From Clostridia bacterium (GTDB lineage: Bacteria; Bacillota; Clostridia; TANB77; CAG-508), in contig JAGAIV010000040.1 of NCBI GenBank assembly GCA_017626365.1, positions 1-64,000 on the forward strand: 64,000 nt of DNA, given 5' to 3'. The first letter of the stretch is position 1. Each line of letters begins with the position of its first letter. Shown here piece by piece: positions 46,995-56,140 of this stretch. A program made the translations under genes and the position numbers. The notes below the pieces were generated by a model that was not told the origin of the DNA, searched no databases, and was given only the letters and a program-made list of their open reading frames with translations.

Positions 46995-48759
46995 ATGGGA
47001 AATATATTAGAATGGATAAAAAGTCATAAAATAAAAGTAGGAATAATAGTAGCAGTTGTGCTTATTATTGTCATTGTTACATTAGGGATTTATTTTTATA
47101 TTGATTATCAAAACAAGAAGTATGAGGTAGAAGAGGTATCAAGTTTTCGATATTATCCAATTTATGAAAGGGGAAAAATGGGTGTTATCGATACAAACGG
47201 AAATGTACTTATTGATCCTATTTATGAAAATGTAAAAATACCAAATCCTGAAAAAGCTGTATTTATATGCAAAGAAATTGACAAAACTATTGTACAAAAT
47301 GATAAAAAAGAAGTCTTATTTTCAGAATTCGAAGAAGTAAGTCAAATCGATACAAAAGGAACTGTAAGTAATATTCCTTATGAAAAAAGAGTATTACGTT
47401 ATAAACAAAATGGAAAATATGGACTAATTGATTATGATGGAAAAGTAATTACGAAACCAATCTATGAAACGATTGAAAGTTTAGAAAATAAAGAAAGTGA
47501 ATTACTAGTACAAAAAGATGGAAAATATGGTGTAATCAATCAAAAAGGTGCTAGTATTATTGAAATAGAATATGATAGTATCGTTGCAGATGGATATTAT
47601 GATGAAGAGCATAAGTATGCTTTATCAGGATATATTGTATCTTTAAAAACACGGAAATGGATATCGCTATGGCTACATAAGTTCAGAACGAAAAAAAGTA
47701 TTAGATGTTAATTATAATTCCATTTATCGTATTCTAGAAATTAGTGATACCGAATCAGTATATTTGATGGCAACAAGAAATGGACAAGCAGGAGTAGTGA
47801 AAAATGGAAAAGTAATTATTAATTATGCTTATCAAAGTGTAGAATACGATGATTATAATCATGTGTTTATTTTACAAAGAAGCTCTAAAATAGGAGTAGC
47901 AGATTCAGAAGGAACAGAAATAGTTCCGGTAGAATATGAAGAAATTAATGTAAAAGGAATTTATTTACAAGCAATTGGGTTTGAAGGAGAAACGACATAC
48001 TTTGATGCAAGTGGAAATAAAATAGAAGATAATAAGTATGAATCAGTGCTAAGAACAGAAAACTCTAACTATCTAATTACAATTGATTCAGATGGAATGT
48101 ATGGTATTACGAATTCACAAGGACAAGTAATATTAGAAAATACATACCGATATTTGGAATATTTATTTGAGGATTATTTTATTGCATCAAATGAAAAAGG
48201 ATATTTAGGAATTATTAACAATTTAGGAAATATTTTGGTAGATTTTCAGTATGAAGTATTACAAAAAGTGGATAATACAAATGTAATTGAGGCAAAAATT
48301 TTAAAAGAAAACAAAACAGATTTATATTCAAGTAAATTAGAAAAGATAGATACTAAAGTAAATGCATCTATATATTCCTACGATAACTATATTGAAGTAT
48401 ATTCACAAGATAAAGTAGTATATTATGATGTACAAGGAAAACAATTAACTAATACACAAGTACATTCAGGAATATTATATGCAAAAGAAGAAAACGGAAA
48501 ATGGGGATTAGTAGATAGCGAAGATAATGTTGTGGTAGATTTTATTTATGATAGAACTACTTCATTAAATGAACATGGATTTGCAGGTATTAAAAAAGAT
48601 GGCAAATGGGGCGTGGTTGATAAATCAGGTAATATTATTAAAGAGCCAGTCTACAAATTAGAAAATGAAAATAAGGATCCAGAATTTATAGGAATATATT
48701 ATAGAGTATATTACGGATATGGTGAGAGCTATTATACAAATGAAATAAAAGATGAATAG
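46995..48759 (+). CDS. Membrane-anchored WG-repeat protein, read through a +1 shift at CGG
   Basis: One N-terminal membrane helix (residues 13-36) anchors a chain of WG-type beta repeats such as GKMGVIDTNGNVLIDPIYE, GKYGLIDYDGKVITKPIYE and GKWGVVDKSGNIIKEPVYK. Zero frame ends at 47711. Skipping C at CGG 47652 gives VSLKT-GNGYRYGYISSERKK and a further 368 residues of the same repeats, for 587 in all. The repeats continue in register across the join. Function unknown; WG repeats usually bind proteins or glycans. Confidence 0.88.
47652..47655 (+). other. +1 frameshift site CGGA in the WG-repeat gene
   Basis: ACA CGG AAA becomes ACA GGA AAT (T-G-N). The P-site codon is ACA. Confidence 0.88.
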
Positions 48760-48814
48760 AAGAAGGCACGTATTTCGTGCCTAAAATATTATATATAAAG
48801 AGGAGAAATTAGAA

Positions 48815-50062
48815 ATGTACCAAGAATTTGGAATTAAAGAAGATATTAAAAATTTAGCAAGTGAAGTAGAACAAGAAATAAAGCCTGTATTCGAACAAAT
48901 TGATAAAATATGTGAGAAAAATAGTTTAAAAGTATTAGAATCGTTTCAAAAAAACAAGGTATCCGATATGCACTTTAATAGTACTACCGGATATGGCTAT
49001 GGAGATGTAGGAAGAGATACTATTGAAAAAATATTTGCACAAGTTTTAGGAGCAGAAGATGCGTTAGTTCGTAGTCAATTTATTTCGGGAACACATGCAT
49101 TAACAGTTGCGCTATTTGCATTTTTAAGACCAGGAGATACTTTTGTTTCAATTTGTGGAAAACCATATGATACATTAGATTCTGTAATCGGAATAGAAGA
49201 AAATCCAAGTTCTTTAAAAGCATTTGGAATTCATTATGAACAAATTGACTTAGTTGATAATGAGTTTGATGTAGATGCAATTACAAAAAGAATAAGGAGA
49301 GGAAATATAAAGTTAATTGAAATACAACGTTCAAGAGGATATAGCTTAAGGGATAGTATAACAATCGATAAGTTAGAAGCTATTATCAAGACAATCGAAC
49401 AATTAGATTCTAACATCATTATAATGATAGATAATTGCTACTGCGAATTTGTAGGAGAAAAAGAGCCATTACAAGTAGGAGCAGATGTTATAGTAGGTTC
49501 TTTAATTAAAAATTTAGGTGGAGGAATTGCACCAAATGGAGCATATATAGCAGGAAGGAAAGATTTAGTAGAGCTTGCAGCCCAAAGGTTAACTTCACCA
49601 GGACTTGGAAAAGAAGTTGGACCAACACTTGGAATAAACAAGCAAATTTTACAGGGACTATTTTTTGCACCAAGTGTTGTAGCAAGTAGTTTGAAAACAG
49701 CAGTATTTGCAAGCCGAATGTTAGAAAGATTAGGTTACAATCCATCTCCAAAATATAATGAACCAAGGGCAGATATTGTACAAACCATTGCATTTGGAAA
49801 TAAAGAAGATTTAATAAAATATTGCCAAGGTATACAAATGGGGTCACCTGTAGATTCAAACTCTATACCAGAACCATGGGATATGCCAGGTTACACAGAT
49901 CAAGTCATAATGGCAGCTGGAGCATTTACCCAAGGCTCATCCATTGAACTATCTTGTGATGCTCCAATAAGACCACCATATGTAGCATTTATGCAAGGTG
50001 GACTAACCTATGAGTATGGAAAACTAGGTGTGTTAAAAGCAATTAGTAATATGGGAGAATAA
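48815..50062 (+). CDS. PLP-dependent enzyme, methionine gamma-lyase/aluminium-resistance family
   Basis: A 415-residue fold-type I PLP enzyme (YnbB-like). It shows FNSTTGYGYGDVGRDTIEKI near the N-terminus, the substrate region ALFAFLRPGD, the cofactor Asp in IIMIDNCYCEF and the Schiff-base Lys in VGSLIKNLGGGIAPNGAYIAG. Members degrade sulfur amino acids, but the natural substrate of this branch is not settled. GAGGAG precedes the ATG. The BaiN-like gene starts 4 bases later. Confidence 0.9.
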   Translation: MYQEFGIKEDIKNLASEVEQEIKPVFEQIDKICEKNSLKVLESFQKNKVSDMHFNSTTGYGYGDVGRDTIEKIFAQVLGAEDALVRSQFISGTHALTVALFAFLRPGDTFVSICGKPYDTLDSVIGIEENPSSLKAFGIHYEQIDLVDNEFDVDAITKRIRRGNIKLIEIQRSRGYSLRDSITIDKLEAIIKTIEQLDSNIIIMIDNCYCEFVGEKEPLQVGADVIVGSLIKNLGGGIAPNGAYIAGRKDLVELAAQRLTSPGLGKEVGPTLGINKQILQGLFFAPSVVASSLKTAVFASRMLERLGYNPSPKYNEPRADIVQTIAFGNKEDLIKYCQGIQMGSPVDSNSIPEPWDMPGYTDQVIMAAGAFTQGSSIELSCDAPIRPPYVAFMQGGLTYEYGKLGVLKAISNMGE

Positions 50063-50066
50063 AAGA

Positions 50067-51332
50067 ATGAAAGTAATTGTTGTTGGTGGAGGACCAGCTG
50101 GAATGCTTGCGGCTATTAGTGCTGGTAGAGCAGGGAATGAAGTGGTTATTTTAGAAAAAATGGAAAAGTGCGGAAAAAAATTATTAATTACGGGAAAAGG
50201 CAGATGTAATATTACAAGTAGTTTAGACATGTCTGATTTTATAGCTAATGTTCCAGGTAATGGGAGATTTTTATATAGTGCTTTTTCAAATTTTACGAAT
50301 AATGACATGATTGATTTGTTAAAAAAACATGGTGTTAAGGTGAAAAGTGAAAGAGGAAATCGAATATTTCCAGAATCTAACCGCTCTTTAGATGTGCTAA
50401 ATGCATTACTTGCAGAACTAAAAGAGTGTAAAGTAGATATTAAGTATAATGCGCAGGTTGTGGATATAAAAACATGTAAGAATACGGTAGAGGGTGTTAT
50501 ATATAAAGATAAAATTACCAATAAAAATCATGAATTAAAAGCAGATAAAGTGATTATAGCAACTGGTGGAAAAAGCTATTCTAAAACCGGTTCTTCTGGT
50601 GACGGATATGTATTAGCAAAAAAATTAGGACATCATATAACTAACATACAACCATCACTAGTACCATTAATTGCGAAAGAAAAAGAGCTATGTTCAAGCT
50701 TAGAAGGATTAAGCTTAAGAAATGTAGGAATTTCCTTTATTAATAAAGAAAATAATAAGGTAATCTATGAAGATTTTGGAGAAATGGTATTTACAAGTAT
50801 TGGGGTATCTGGACCAACAATCTTAAGTAGTTCTGCTCACTTATTAAGAGTTAAAAACATAGAGAATCTATTAAAAGAGGATAAAATTATCTTAAAAATA
50901 GACTTAAAACCAGCATTAGATTTTGAAACATTGGACCATAGAATTCTAAAAGATTTTACAGAATTCAAGAACAAGCAATTTAAAAATAGTTTAGATGAGT
51001 TGTTACCGAAAAAAATGATAGAACCAATTATAAAATTATCGAATATTCCAAGCGAAAAACGTGTAAACGAAATTACAAAAAAAGAAAGACAAAATTTAGT
51101 TGAGTTACTAAAAAATTTCAAAATAACAATAAAAGAATTCGGTAATATCGAAGAAGCAATTATTACTGCTGGTGGAATTGATATAAAAGAAGTGAATTCA
51201 TCCACTATGGAATCTAAAATAATAAATGGACTATACTTCGCAGGAGAAATTCTAGATGTAGATGCATATACAGGAGGATTTAACTTGCAAATTGCTTATT
51301 CAACAGGGTATACCGCAGGGAGAAACGAATAA
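50067..51332 (+). CDS. NAD(P)/FAD-dependent oxidoreductase, BaiN/HI0933-like
   Basis: A 421-residue flavoprotein. Dinucleotide-binding VVGGGPAGMLAAISAGRAG is at the N-terminus, GKGRCNITSS follows, then VIIATGGKSYSKTGSSGDGY, and the C-terminal flavin motif GLYFAGEILDVDAYTGGFNLQ. The family includes BaiN of bile-acid metabolism, but most members have unknown substrates, so no specific pathway is claimed. Confidence 0.9.
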   Translation: MKVIVVGGGPAGMLAAISAGRAGNEVVILEKMEKCGKKLLITGKGRCNITSSLDMSDFIANVPGNGRFLYSAFSNFTNNDMIDLLKKHGVKVKSERGNRIFPESNRSLDVLNALLAELKECKVDIKYNAQVVDIKTCKNTVEGVIYKDKITNKNHELKADKVIIATGGKSYSKTGSSGDGYVLAKKLGHHITNIQPSLVPLIAKEKELCSSLEGLSLRNVGISFINKENNKVIYEDFGEMVFTSIGVSGPTILSSSAHLLRVKNIENLLKEDKIILKIDLKPALDFETLDHRILKDFTEFKNKQFKNSLDELLPKKMIEPIIKLSNIPSEKRVNEITKKERQNLVELLKNFKITIKEFGNIEEAIITAGGIDIKEVNSSTMESKIINGLYFAGEILDVDAYTGGFNLQIAYSTGYTAGRNE

Positions 51333-51349
51333 AAAATGGAAAGGAAAAA

Positions 51350-51970
51350 ATGATGTTTTATACCATAGAAAAATCAGTCAGTGCAGAATTAATAGAAAAA
51401 AAGTCTAAATTTATAGCAGACTTATTTTATATTCAAAATCAAGAAGAGGCAGAAAATAAAATTAAAGAAATTAAGAAAAAATATCATGATGCAAAACATC
51501 ATTGTTTTGCGTATATAACATTTGACGAAGAAAAAAAGAAAATTGAAAGATGCAGTGATGATGGGGAACCATCAGGAACTGCAGGAGCTCCAATGCTAGA
51601 ATTGTTAAGAGGAAAGCAACTATGTAATGTATTAATTGTAGTAACAAGATATTTTGGAGGGATTTTACTAGGAACAGGAGGACTAGTAAGAGCATATGCA
51701 GGAGCAACAAAATTAGCATTAGAAGAAGCAAACTTTGTTCAAAAGCAAGATGGAAAAGAGTTAGAAATAGTTTTAGAATATAGCGAAATAGAAAATTTCA
51801 AATATTATTGTAGAAAAAATACAATAAACATTGTAAAAGAAGAATATTCAGATAATGTTATATTTTTGGTAGAATTAACAAATGAAAAATTTGAAAAAAT
51901 TAAAAATGAAATCGAGAGTTTCAATCTAAAAGTGATAAAAATCGACAAGATAAAAGAAAAATATATATAA
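51350..51970 (+). CDS. YigZ/IMPACT family protein
   Basis: A 206-residue protein with the family core KKYHDAKHHCFAYI, RCSDDGEPSGTAGAPMLELL and VTRYFGGILLGTGGLVRAY, plus a C-terminal DUF1949-like ferredoxin domain. Role unknown; eukaryotic IMPACT regulates translation. ATG 51350 or 51353. Confidence 0.92.
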   Translation: MMFYTIEKSVSAELIEKKSKFIADLFYIQNQEEAENKIKEIKKKYHDAKHHCFAYITFDEEKKKIERCSDDGEPSGTAGAPMLELLRGKQLCNVLIVVTRYFGGILLGTGGLVRAYAGATKLALEEANFVQKQDGKELEIVLEYSEIENFKYYCRKNTINIVKEEYSDNVIFLVELTNEKFEKIKNEIESFNLKVIKIDKIKEKYI

Positions 51971-52028
51971 AAATGCATTGATATATCAATAAAAAATTAA
52001 ATAATTTGAAAAAATTTCCAGAAAAGTA

Positions 52029-52057
52029 TTGCAATCTATTTTTAAAAATAATATAAT
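52029..52057 (+). promoter_or_regulatory. Promoter of spo0A
   Basis: TTGCAA at 52029-52034, 17-base spacer and TATAAT at 52052-52057, about 48 bases before the GTG start. Confidence 0.75.
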
Positions 52058-52105
52058 CCGAAATGTAAAATTTTTACAATTTTTAAAATATTAGGAGGAA
52101 TTAAA

Positions 52106-52927
52106 GTGAAAGAAAAGATTACAGTATTAATAGCAGATGATAATAGTGAATTTGCTAACAATTTGGCAGGATATGTTGAACGAGAAGAAGAGATGGAAGT
52201 GATTGGTATGGCACGTGATGGGAATGAAGCATTTGATATGGTTTGCAATATTGAGCCAGATATACTTTTATTAGACGTAATAATGCCACATTTAGATGGA
52301 ATAGGAGTGTTAGAAAAAATCCAAAATGCATCTTTAAGGAAACCACCTCTTTGTATTATGCTATCAGCAGTAGGACAAGACAAAATTACCCAAAGAGCAA
52401 TCGATTTAGGAGCAGAATATTATGTAGTAAAACCTTTTGATATAAAATTATTATTAAAAAGAATAAAGGACTTAAAAAATTACCAACCATCTCAATTTAA
52501 AAATGTAACAATGGCATCAAGAGAAATAAGAGCACCATACATAGAAATACCAGAAGCTAATAAGAAAAATGAGGAAAACCTAGAAGCATTAGTGACTAAT
52601 GTGATTCATGAAGTAGGAGTTCCAGCACATATAAAAGGATACCAATATTTAAGAGAAGCTATAATACTAGTAGTAAATGATATAGATGTAATCAACCAAA
52701 TAACAAAGCAATTATACCCAGAAATTGCAGAAAAATTCCACACAACTCCATCAAGAGTAGAAAGAGCTATCCGTCATGCAATTGAAGTAGCATGGGGAAG
52801 AGGCCAACAAGAGGCAGTAGAAAGTATTTTTGGATACACCATATCTGCTGCAAAAGGAAAGCCAACAAATTCAGAATTTATTGCAATGATTGCAGATAAG
52901 CTAAGACTTGAACTAAAGAGTGCGTAA
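52106..52927 (+). CDS. spo0A: Sporulation master regulator Spo0A
   Basis: A response regulator that starts endospore formation. GTG 52106 follows TAGGAGGAATTAAA. The receiver domain (residues 1-120) has the acidic pocket ADDNSEF, phospho-acceptor Asp in [12 protein letters not shown] and Lys in YYVVKPF. The C-terminal Spo0A domain carries [19 protein letters not shown] and [21 protein letters not shown]. Normal 273 residues with no in-frame CGG. This is the strongest evidence that the organism can sporulate. Confidence 0.97.
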   Translation: MKEKITVLIADDNSEFANNLAGYVEREEEMEVIGMARDGNEAFDMVCNIEPDILLLDVIMPHLDGIGVLEKIQNASLRKPPLCIMLSAVGQDKITQRAIDLGAEYYVVKPFDIKLLLKRIKDLKNYQPSQFKNVTMASREIRAPYIEIPEANKKNEENLEALVTNVIHEVGVPAHIKGYQYLREAIILVVNDIDVINQITKQLYPEIAEKFHTTPSRVERAIRHAIEVAWGRGQQEAVESIFGYTISAAKGKPTNSEFIAMIADKLRLELKSA

Positions 52928-52930
52928 AAT

Positions 52931-52970
52931 AAAAAGAAGTATTGCATTGAATGAAGCAGTACTTCTTTTT
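52931..52970 (+). terminator. Terminator after spo0A
   Basis: A stem AAAAAGAAGTA...TACTTCTTTTT; both flanks give T-runs. Confidence 0.88.
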
Positions 52971-53037
52971 ATTTGATATGGCTAGACAGATAAATAAAAT
53001 TATAATATACTGATACAATAAGAAAAGAGGAATAATA

Positions 53038-53607
53038 ATGTTTATAATAATGAAAAAACTAGTAAATATATTCATATGCCACATATTGTATCATGTAAAA
53101 TATGAAAATATAGAACAATTAAACCAATATGAAAGATGCTTGATTTGTCCAAATCATTCCAACATTTTTGACCCAGCTTTTATTTTTCCAAAAACGGATA
53201 ATTTATATATTATGGCAAAGTCAGAGTTATTTAAAAATCCAATCCTTGCAAAAGCATTTCGTCATTATCATGTTTTTCCGATTCAAAGAGAGAAAAGCGA
53301 TGTTAGCGGTGTAAGATATGTAATGAACTTATTTGAAAAACAGGAAAAAATAAAACTTTTAATGTTTCCAGAAGGTGGAATTTTAAAGAAGGAATTACGA
53401 AGAACAAAAATAAGAAATGGGGCAGTACATATAGCAGGTAGTCTAAATATACCAATAATTCCTGTATCTATTACAGAAAATCCAAAGCTATTTCATAGAG
53501 TAATAGTAACGGTAAAAAAACCTATTTTTCCAAAAGAAGAAGTATTAAACAATAAGGAAAAATTGCAAGAAACTTCAAATGAATTATTAAAAAAAATTTA
53601 TGAATAA
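53038..53607 (+). CDS. plsC: 1-acyl-sn-glycerol-3-phosphate acyltransferase (PlsC family)
   Basis: A 189-residue enzyme that adds the second acyl chain in phosphatidic acid synthesis. It has the acyltransferase box H-x4-D in CPNHSNIFDPAF and the substrate motif FPEGGIL. It is short, as expected for the family, with one N-terminal hydrophobic segment. The P-type ATPase gene starts 11 bases downstream. Confidence 0.9.
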   Translation: MFIIMKKLVNIFICHILYHVKYENIEQLNQYERCLICPNHSNIFDPAFIFPKTDNLYIMAKSELFKNPILAKAFRHYHVFPIQREKSDVSGVRYVMNLFEKQEKIKLLMFPEGGILKKELRRTKIRNGAVHIAGSLNIPIIPVSITENPKLFHRVIVTVKKPIFPKEEVLNNKEKLQETSNELLKKIYE

Positions 53608-53618
53608 GGGAAGAAAAA

Positions 53619-55958
53619 ATGGAACAAGAAAAAGAAGTGATAAGATATAATCCAAATTGCAAGAGTGGTTTAACAAAAGAGCAAATAGAAGAAAGAGTGG
53701 AACATAATCTAGTAAACCATGATATGACCCAAAAAACCAAAAGCATAAAAGCAATTATTTGTAGTAATTTTTTAACTATATTTAATTTAATAAATTTATT
53801 ACTTGCCATAGCAGTATTTTGTGTTGGTTCTTATAAAAACATGCTATTTTTAGGGCTTGTTATAATTAATACTGCAATTAGCACTATCCAAGAAATTCAT
53901 TCTAAACGAGTAATTGACAAATTATCCATTATTGCTAGTACGAAAGTATCTACGATTCGTGATGGAAAGAAAAGTCAAATTGGAATTAATGAAGTTTGTT
54001 TAGATGATATTGTTATATTTGAGGCTGGAAATCAAGTAGTAAATGACTCTATTGTTCAAGACGGAGAAGTGCAAGTAAATGAATCTTGTATTACAGGAGA
54101 ATCGGATACTATAACTAAGAAAAAAGGAGATATGCTATTATCTGGTAGTTATATTGTAAGTGGAAAATGCTGTGGAAAAGTAGAACATATAGGAGAAGAT
54201 AACTATACTTATAAAATTTCAAGTCAAACGAAATACGTAAAAAAAATTAATTCTGAAATTATGAATTCCTTAAATAAAATCATAAAAACAGTATCGATTG
54301 TTATTGTACCAGTAGGATTATTACTATTTTTTAATCAAATTAGGTTAGAAGATGCAACACTTCAAAAAGCAGTTGTAAATACCGTAGCAGCAATTATTGG
54401 AATGATTCCAGAGGGACTTGTATTATTAACCAGTACGGTACTTGCTGTTAGTGTCATTCGATTATCAAGAAATAAAGTATTAGTTCAAGAGCTATATTGT
54501 ATAGAGACACTAGCAAGAGTAGATACCCTTTGTTTAGATAAAACAGGAACCATTACCGAAGGTAGTATGGAAGTAAAAGAAATTATTTCTAAAAATGACA
54601 AAAAAGAAATGGAAACTATTTTATCAATGCTTGCAAAATATTCACAAGATAATAATGGAACAATAGAAGCAATTAGAGATAGGTTTCATAAAAAAGTACA
54701 AGGAAAAGTAAAAAAAGAAATACCATTTTCATCCGATAAGAAATGGTCTGGAATTTCTTTTGAGGATGGAGAAAGCTACATATTAGGAGCACCAGAGTAT
54801 GTATTAAAGAATCAATTTGAAACATATAAAGATGAAATAGAAAAATACATAGAAGATTATAGAGTGGTTGTTTTAGCAAAATCAAATGAGTTACTAAATA
54901 AAGAGAGTTTGCCTAAGAATTTAGAGTTTTTAGGAATTGTTTTATTAACAGATAAAATAAGACCACAAGCAGAAAAAACGCTAGAGTACTTTAAACAACA
55001 AGGAGTTACTATTAAATTAATTTCAGGAGATAATCCAATTACAGTTTCTAAAATTGCAAAACAAGTAGGATTAGAAGGATACCAAAATTATATTGATTGT
55101 AGTAAACTTGAAACAGAAGAACAAACAAAGAAAATAGCAGAAAAATTTACGGTTTTTGGTAGAGTTAGTCCTTTACAAAAGAAATGGATTATTCAAGCAT
55201 TAAAACAACAAGGGCACACCGTTGCTATGACAGGAGATGGAGTAAATGATGTTATTGCTTTAAAAGAAGCAGATTGTAGCATTGCTATTGCAAGTGGAAG
55301 TGATGCAGCGCGTAATGTATCGCAATTGGTGTTATTAGATTCAAACTTTAAGTCAATGCCTCAAATTGTAGCAGAAGGAAGAAGAACTATTAACAATATT
55401 GAGCGTTCTGCAAGTTTGTTTCTATCTAAAACAATATATGCAACAATACTTGCTATCATATTTGTATTTGCACACATGCCGTATCCATTTATGCCAATTC
55501 AATTAAGCTTGATATCATTAGTATGTATAGGAATTCCATCCTTCATACTAGCATTAGAACCAAACAAAGAATTAATAAAAGGAAAATTCATTCAAAATGT
55601 AATTAGTAAGGCACTTCCAACAGCACTTACAACAGTAGTCAATATTTGTATTATTGCAATCATGGCTTGGAAGTATTGCATACCAATACCAATTTATTCA
55701 ACTTTGTGTGTTATATCAACTGTAATGATTGGATTTATATTACTATCTAAAATCAGTAAGCCGTTTAATTTATTAAGAAGTACATTGCTAATTTGTATGA
55801 TAATACTTTTTGTAGCATGCTTTATGATATTAAAAGACTGGTTTTCAGTAGTAATCAATTTAGAATATGCTCTATTAGTAATAGGAATATGTAGTATAGG
55901 AAGTATTAATTTTATTTTATTTAATGAAATAACGAAAAAGATATTAAAGAAAAAATAA
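53619..55958 (+). CDS. P-type cation-transporting ATPase
   Basis: A 779-residue HAD-IC pump with a TGES loop (CITGESDTI), phosphorylation motif LCLDKTGTITEG, nucleotide-binding region (KKWSGISFEDGESYILGAPEY) and hinge MTGDGVNDVIALKEADCSIAIA. Eight to ten membrane helices are expected, with PEGL in the fourth (GMIPEGLVLL). PEGL suggests the P2/P3-like group (calcium or related cations). No CPx motif, so not a heavy-metal pump. Confidence 0.92.
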   Translation: MEQEKEVIRYNPNCKSGLTKEQIEERVEHNLVNHDMTQKTKSIKAIICSNFLTIFNLINLLLAIAVFCVGSYKNMLFLGLVIINTAISTIQEIHSKRVIDKLSIIASTKVSTIRDGKKSQIGINEVCLDDIVIFEAGNQVVNDSIVQDGEVQVNESCITGESDTITKKKGDMLLSGSYIVSGKCCGKVEHIGEDNYTYKISSQTKYVKKINSEIMNSLNKIIKTVSIVIVPVGLLLFFNQIRLEDATLQKAVVNTVAAIIGMIPEGLVLLTSTVLAVSVIRLSRNKVLVQELYCIETLARVDTLCLDKTGTITEGSMEVKEIISKNDKKEMETILSMLAKYSQDNNGTIEAIRDRFHKKVQGKVKKEIPFSSDKKWSGISFEDGESYILGAPEYVLKNQFETYKDEIEKYIEDYRVVVLAKSNELLNKESLPKNLEFLGIVLLTDKIRPQAEKTLEYFKQQGVTIKLISGDNPITVSKIAKQVGLEGYQNYIDCSKLETEEQTKKIAEKFTVFGRVSPLQKKWIIQALKQQGHTVAMTGDGVNDVIALKEADCSIAIASGSDAARNVSQLVLLDSNFKSMPQIVAEGRRTINNIERSASLFLSKTIYATILAIIFVFAHMPYPFMPIQLSLISLVCIGIPSFILALEPNKELIKGKFIQNVISKALPTALTTVVNICIIAIMAWKYCIPIPIYSTLCVISTVMIGFILLSKISKPFNLLRSTLLICMIILFVACFMILKDWFSVVINLEYALLVIGICSIGSINFILFNEITKKILKKK

Positions 55959-55995
55959 AAGTTTAGGTTACATTACTGCAACCTAAACTTTTTTG
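55957..55995 (+). terminator. Terminator after the P-type ATPase gene
   Basis: A stem AAGTTTAGGTT/AACCTAAACTT followed by T6. Confidence 0.9.
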
Positions 55996-56029
55996 TTATA
56001 TAAAGTGGCAATTTTACATTACTACATAA

Positions 56030-56058
56030 TTGACAAAAACTTATAAATATTGTATTAT
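56030..56058 (+). promoter_or_regulatory. Promoter of the adenosine-deaminase-like gene
   Basis: TTGACA at 56030-56035, 17-base spacer, TATTAT at 56053-56058. Confidence 0.75.
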
Positions 56059-56090
56059 TATATTATTAAAATATAAGAGAAAGTGTGGAT

Positions 56091-56113
56091 GACTTGTATA
56101 TAAAAAACAAGTC
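56091..56113 (+). promoter_or_regulatory. Leader hairpin (possible attenuator)
   Basis: GACTTGT/ACAAGTC with a nine-base loop is followed by AAATTTTTG, between the promoter and the gene's ribosome site. It may end part of the transcripts early. Weak evidence. Confidence 0.4.
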
Positions 56114-56140
56114 AAATTTTTGTATATAAAGGGAGAAGTT

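Noticed and set aside
2915-47655. Simple reassignment of CGG to another amino acid
   Set aside because: Reading CGG as any single residue leaves the downstream frame wrong in all ten cases; only a one-base skip restores the protein.
1469-48759. Eight pseudogenes by random frameshift
   Set aside because: All breaks are the same base in the same codon phase, no other frameshift or premature stop occurs in these genes, and conserved catalytic residues persist after the breaks.
52106-52927. Programmed shift in spo0A or other regulators
   Set aside because: spo0A, mfd, radA, disA, serS and gatCAB have no in-frame CGG and read through in one frame.
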